DNA of 64,000 bases, from assembly GCF_014642075.1 (NCBI RefSeq), contig NZ_BMIK01000001.1, positions 310,001 to 374,000 on the forward strand. The letters run 5' to 3'. The notes below the pieces were generated by a model. That model searched no databases, was not told the origin of the DNA, and saw only the letters and a list, made by a program, of their open reading frames with translations. The stretch comes from Parapedobacter defluvii. Lineage in GTDB: Bacteria; Bacteroidota; Bacteroidia; Sphingobacteriales; Sphingobacteriaceae. Below are positions 62,314 through 64,000 of the stretch, one piece after another. Made by a program: the position numbers and the translations under genes. Positions within the stretch are counted from its first letter, which is position 1; every line of letters begins with the position of its first letter.

Positions 62314-64000
62314 TAAGCTAGAAATTCATCGACGGTTTTTAATACCTCATTGTAAATTTTATTCGACCTTATTTGTCCAATTTGAGGTATTTTTCTGAGT
62401 TCAGACCCCGGATCTTGAAGACTAATTATATCGCCAACTGTATTCAGCCTAATCGTTAATAGCTTGTCTTTAGTCCAATTGGTAAGAGGTAACTCATTGA
62501 CTGAAATTTTTAGACACGTTTCAAAGGCTGATTGATTTACTAGTTCATTGCCGCATATATGGCAGAACCTTTGTTCAGGGCTTAGACGTGGCGTACTACA
62601 ATTTTGACAGGGAGGTAGGTCAAGCGTGAGGCCTTCCAATTCTTTCTTGCCCAACAAGTTCTGTATCGATCGTCGCAAAGGCTGCTTTCTTGCTTTTAGA
62701 TTTAGTGAGTTTAAAACCTCTTTAAATCCTCCTTTATTAGATTTTACAAACGTTCTATTTTGAATTAGAAATATCATATGCGGAATATACCGTCTGTACT
62801 CCCGTCGTTCGTTACTTCCCTCTTGTTGGCCATGCTTGACAGGTGTATCTTCATATAACAATCCGGCTTCAATAAGAAACCGGATCATCCTATCAGCTAA
62901 TTTATATTGTTCGATGCTTTCACTACTAATTCCTATCATTAAATTTCGCTCGCTTATCAACCTGCTATTGTCATCTTTGATTTCTTGAGTAATTTGTTTA
63001 AACAAGTGATTGCCGGCCTCGATTACTTTCCGGTACTGAATAAGCTTTTGAGAAATAGACAAATATTCAGTTTCTATAAATTGCACTTGTTGTTCTATAA
63101 CAGCATTAAATTTAGCATTAGCAACCTTTTCAGGTCTTGATTTATAATTTCTAAGCAAACTTATAAACGCTCGTGGAACCCCAAAGGAAGCAAACTTGAA
63201 TAATTCAATAAGTTCAGTGCTCACTCCTTCTTTGAAATTTTCGAATCGCTTTTTTATCAAACTATCCATGAAGGATGAGTAGGTAGGAGATTCAACACTT
63301 AGCCAACATTCAACCATTTCGGCATCATGTCCCATGTGGAACCTGGGGCCAAATTGAGTTGTACCTGGATAAACCGAAGCCTTTGGGCTAATAATTTTTG
63401 TTTTTAAACTTCTAAAAACGTCGAAAAACTCAACCAGATACTCTGGAGTTAAAGTCAGAGCAGCATCATCCAACATTAGAATTAGCCTTTTCCTGCCTGT
63501 TTCGGTTGTTAATTGTTCCAAAAAAATAATAAGCCAATTGATATTCAGTATACTAATTAAGGGATCATCACTTAATTGCGACGCTTTCAACTTTTCTGCC
63601 TTTGCTACAAATTCTTGAATAGTCACTTTGTTCAATGGGTTTGAATCTATACCCCATAGAGGGATCGACTTCTTTTCATCCTCGATAATGCCAATAGCGC
63701 TCAATAGAATTTTACAAAGTACCCACGTGTGGAAAATTTGAATTGCGTTTGGAGCTTTCGTTAAAAATGGTTCGAGGTGGTAGTATTTGCTAAATGAGAC
63801 AAATAAGGAAAGAGGTTTATTATTATCTTTTTGACATTTGAGATGGGCGATTTTCATTTGATGTGTTTTACCAGTGCCTCTCGGGCCAACTAATAATTTC
63901 GCACCAACGCCGAGCAATTTTTGCTGAATATGATTAAAGTGTTCGTTTTCAACGTTCCAAAGTTCTAGGTCGGAATCGTCTATGTAGTCAGACCTTTCTT
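62313..64000 (-). CDS. P-loop ATPase with zinc ribbon and helix-hairpin-helix tail (partial)
   Basis: Open on the minus strand to the window edge, so the true start lies beyond 64000; the first Met-equivalent in the track-sized frame (TTG at 63917) is internal because residues before it (LELWNVENEHFNHIQQKLLG) continue without stop. Numbering from the TTG, Walker A is VGPRGTGKTH (10-19), Walker B LILMLDDAAL (about 145-154), a Cdc6/ORC-like AAA region, then a four-cysteine zinc ribbon (C437, C440, C452, C455: CQNC and CHIC) and a C-terminal helix-hairpin-helix like RNA polymerase alpha CTD (NTVGDIISL, RKIPQIGQIRSNKI). It ends one base into the HEPN start. Confidence 0.75.
   Translation of the reverse strand, partial: ERSDYIDDSDLELWNVENEHFNHIQQKLLGVGAKLLVGPRGTGKTHQMKIAHLKCQKDNNKPLSLFVSFSKYYHLEPFLTKAPNAIQIFHTWVLCKILLSAIGIIEDEKKSIPLWGIDSNPLNKVTIQEFVAKAEKLKASQLSDDPLISILNINWLIIFLEQLTTETGRKRLILMLDDAALTLTPEYLVEFFDVFRSLKTKIISPKASVYPGTTQFGPRFHMGHDAEMVECWLSVESPTYSSFMDSLIKKRFENFKEGVSTELIELFKFASFGVPRAFISLLRNYKSRPEKVANAKFNAVIEQQVQFIETEYLSISQKLIQYRKVIEAGNHLFKQITQEIKDDNSRLISERNLMIGISSESIEQYKLADRMIRFLIEAGLLYEDTPVKHGQQEGSNERREYRRYIPHMIFLIQNRTFVKSNKGGFKEVLNSLNLKARKQPLRRSIQNLLGKKELEGLTLDLPPCQNCSTPRLSPEQRFCHICGNELVNQSAFETCLKISVNELPLTNWTKDKLLTIRLNTVGDIISLQDPGSELRKIPQIGQIRSNKIYNEVLKTVDEFLA

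Noticed and set aside
1-64000. CRISPR arrays, tRNA or rRNA genes, riboswitches
   Set aside because: I scanned for regular 24-40 nt spaced repeats, cloverleaf ends (CCA-adjacent GTTCRANNC) and rRNA landmarks and saw none. The 21-nt tandem repeat has no spacers of constant size, so it is not a CRISPR.

Overview
The window looks like chromosome from a member of the Bacteroidota, probably Sphingobacteriaceae-like. The signs are SusC/SusD pairs, an ECF sigma/FecR pair, a PorP/SprF fragment, YpdA/LytTR-type two-component genes and promoters of the Bacteroidota form TTG-N20-TAnnTTTG. There is no rRNA, tRNA or CRISPR array. Genus-level placement is inference.

0-25 kb is mostly core chromosome. It holds a receiver protein, an SMP-30 lipoprotein coupled to a DUF4342 protein, and a probable ferri-siderophore module (TonB receptor, PepSY reductase, small membrane protein). 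An MFS exporter, a sensor kinase/LytTR pair and a second TonB-receptor operon follow. Next come YdeI/OmdA-like, DinB, DedA, a Gfo/Idh/MocA dehydrogenase with a sugar isomerase, several lipoproteins, proBA, and an SPFH protein followed by a small Arc-like gene that is easy to miss. Three remnants lie in this part: a SusD tail, a thioredoxin-like gene and a serine hydrolase with a large internal deletion.

25-45.6 kb is an accessory region full of broken genes. Intact members include a rifampin ADP-ribosyltransferase (arr), a PadR regulator, a PDZ/DUF5675 operon, a PH-domain protein, an Rpn nuclease and some orphan antitoxins. Around them are remnants of PIN and GNAT toxins, KilA-N, RhuM, YhcG/DUF1016, Abi_2, DUF6934, a Mug-like uracil-DNA glycosylase, PorP/SprF, IS110 and IS630, plus duplicated fragments that recur several kb apart. 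Most are broken by single frameshifts or fused deletions.

45.9-57.1 kb is a complete polysaccharide utilisation locus: ECF sigma factor, FecR anti-sigma, SusC, SusD, a DUF1735/F5-8C surface lipoprotein, a propeller-like lipoprotein and a GH110-type alpha-1,3-galactosidase. The sigma/anti-sigma pair should sense substrate through the STN domain of SusC. Between fecR and susC is a hairpin with a U-tract on the opposite strand, which suggests an antisense RNA.

57.1-64 kb is a second accessory stretch with defence character. It has AbiEii, agmatine deiminase and WYL remnants, a 21-nt tandem repeat, a HipA-like/DUF3037-like pair, and on the minus strand a tightly coupled AT-rich three-gene cassette. 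The cassette encodes a P-loop ATPase with zinc ribbon and helix-hairpin-helix tail (running off the window), a HEPN-motif protein and an N6-adenine DNA methylase. This cassette is the best candidate for an undescribed system.
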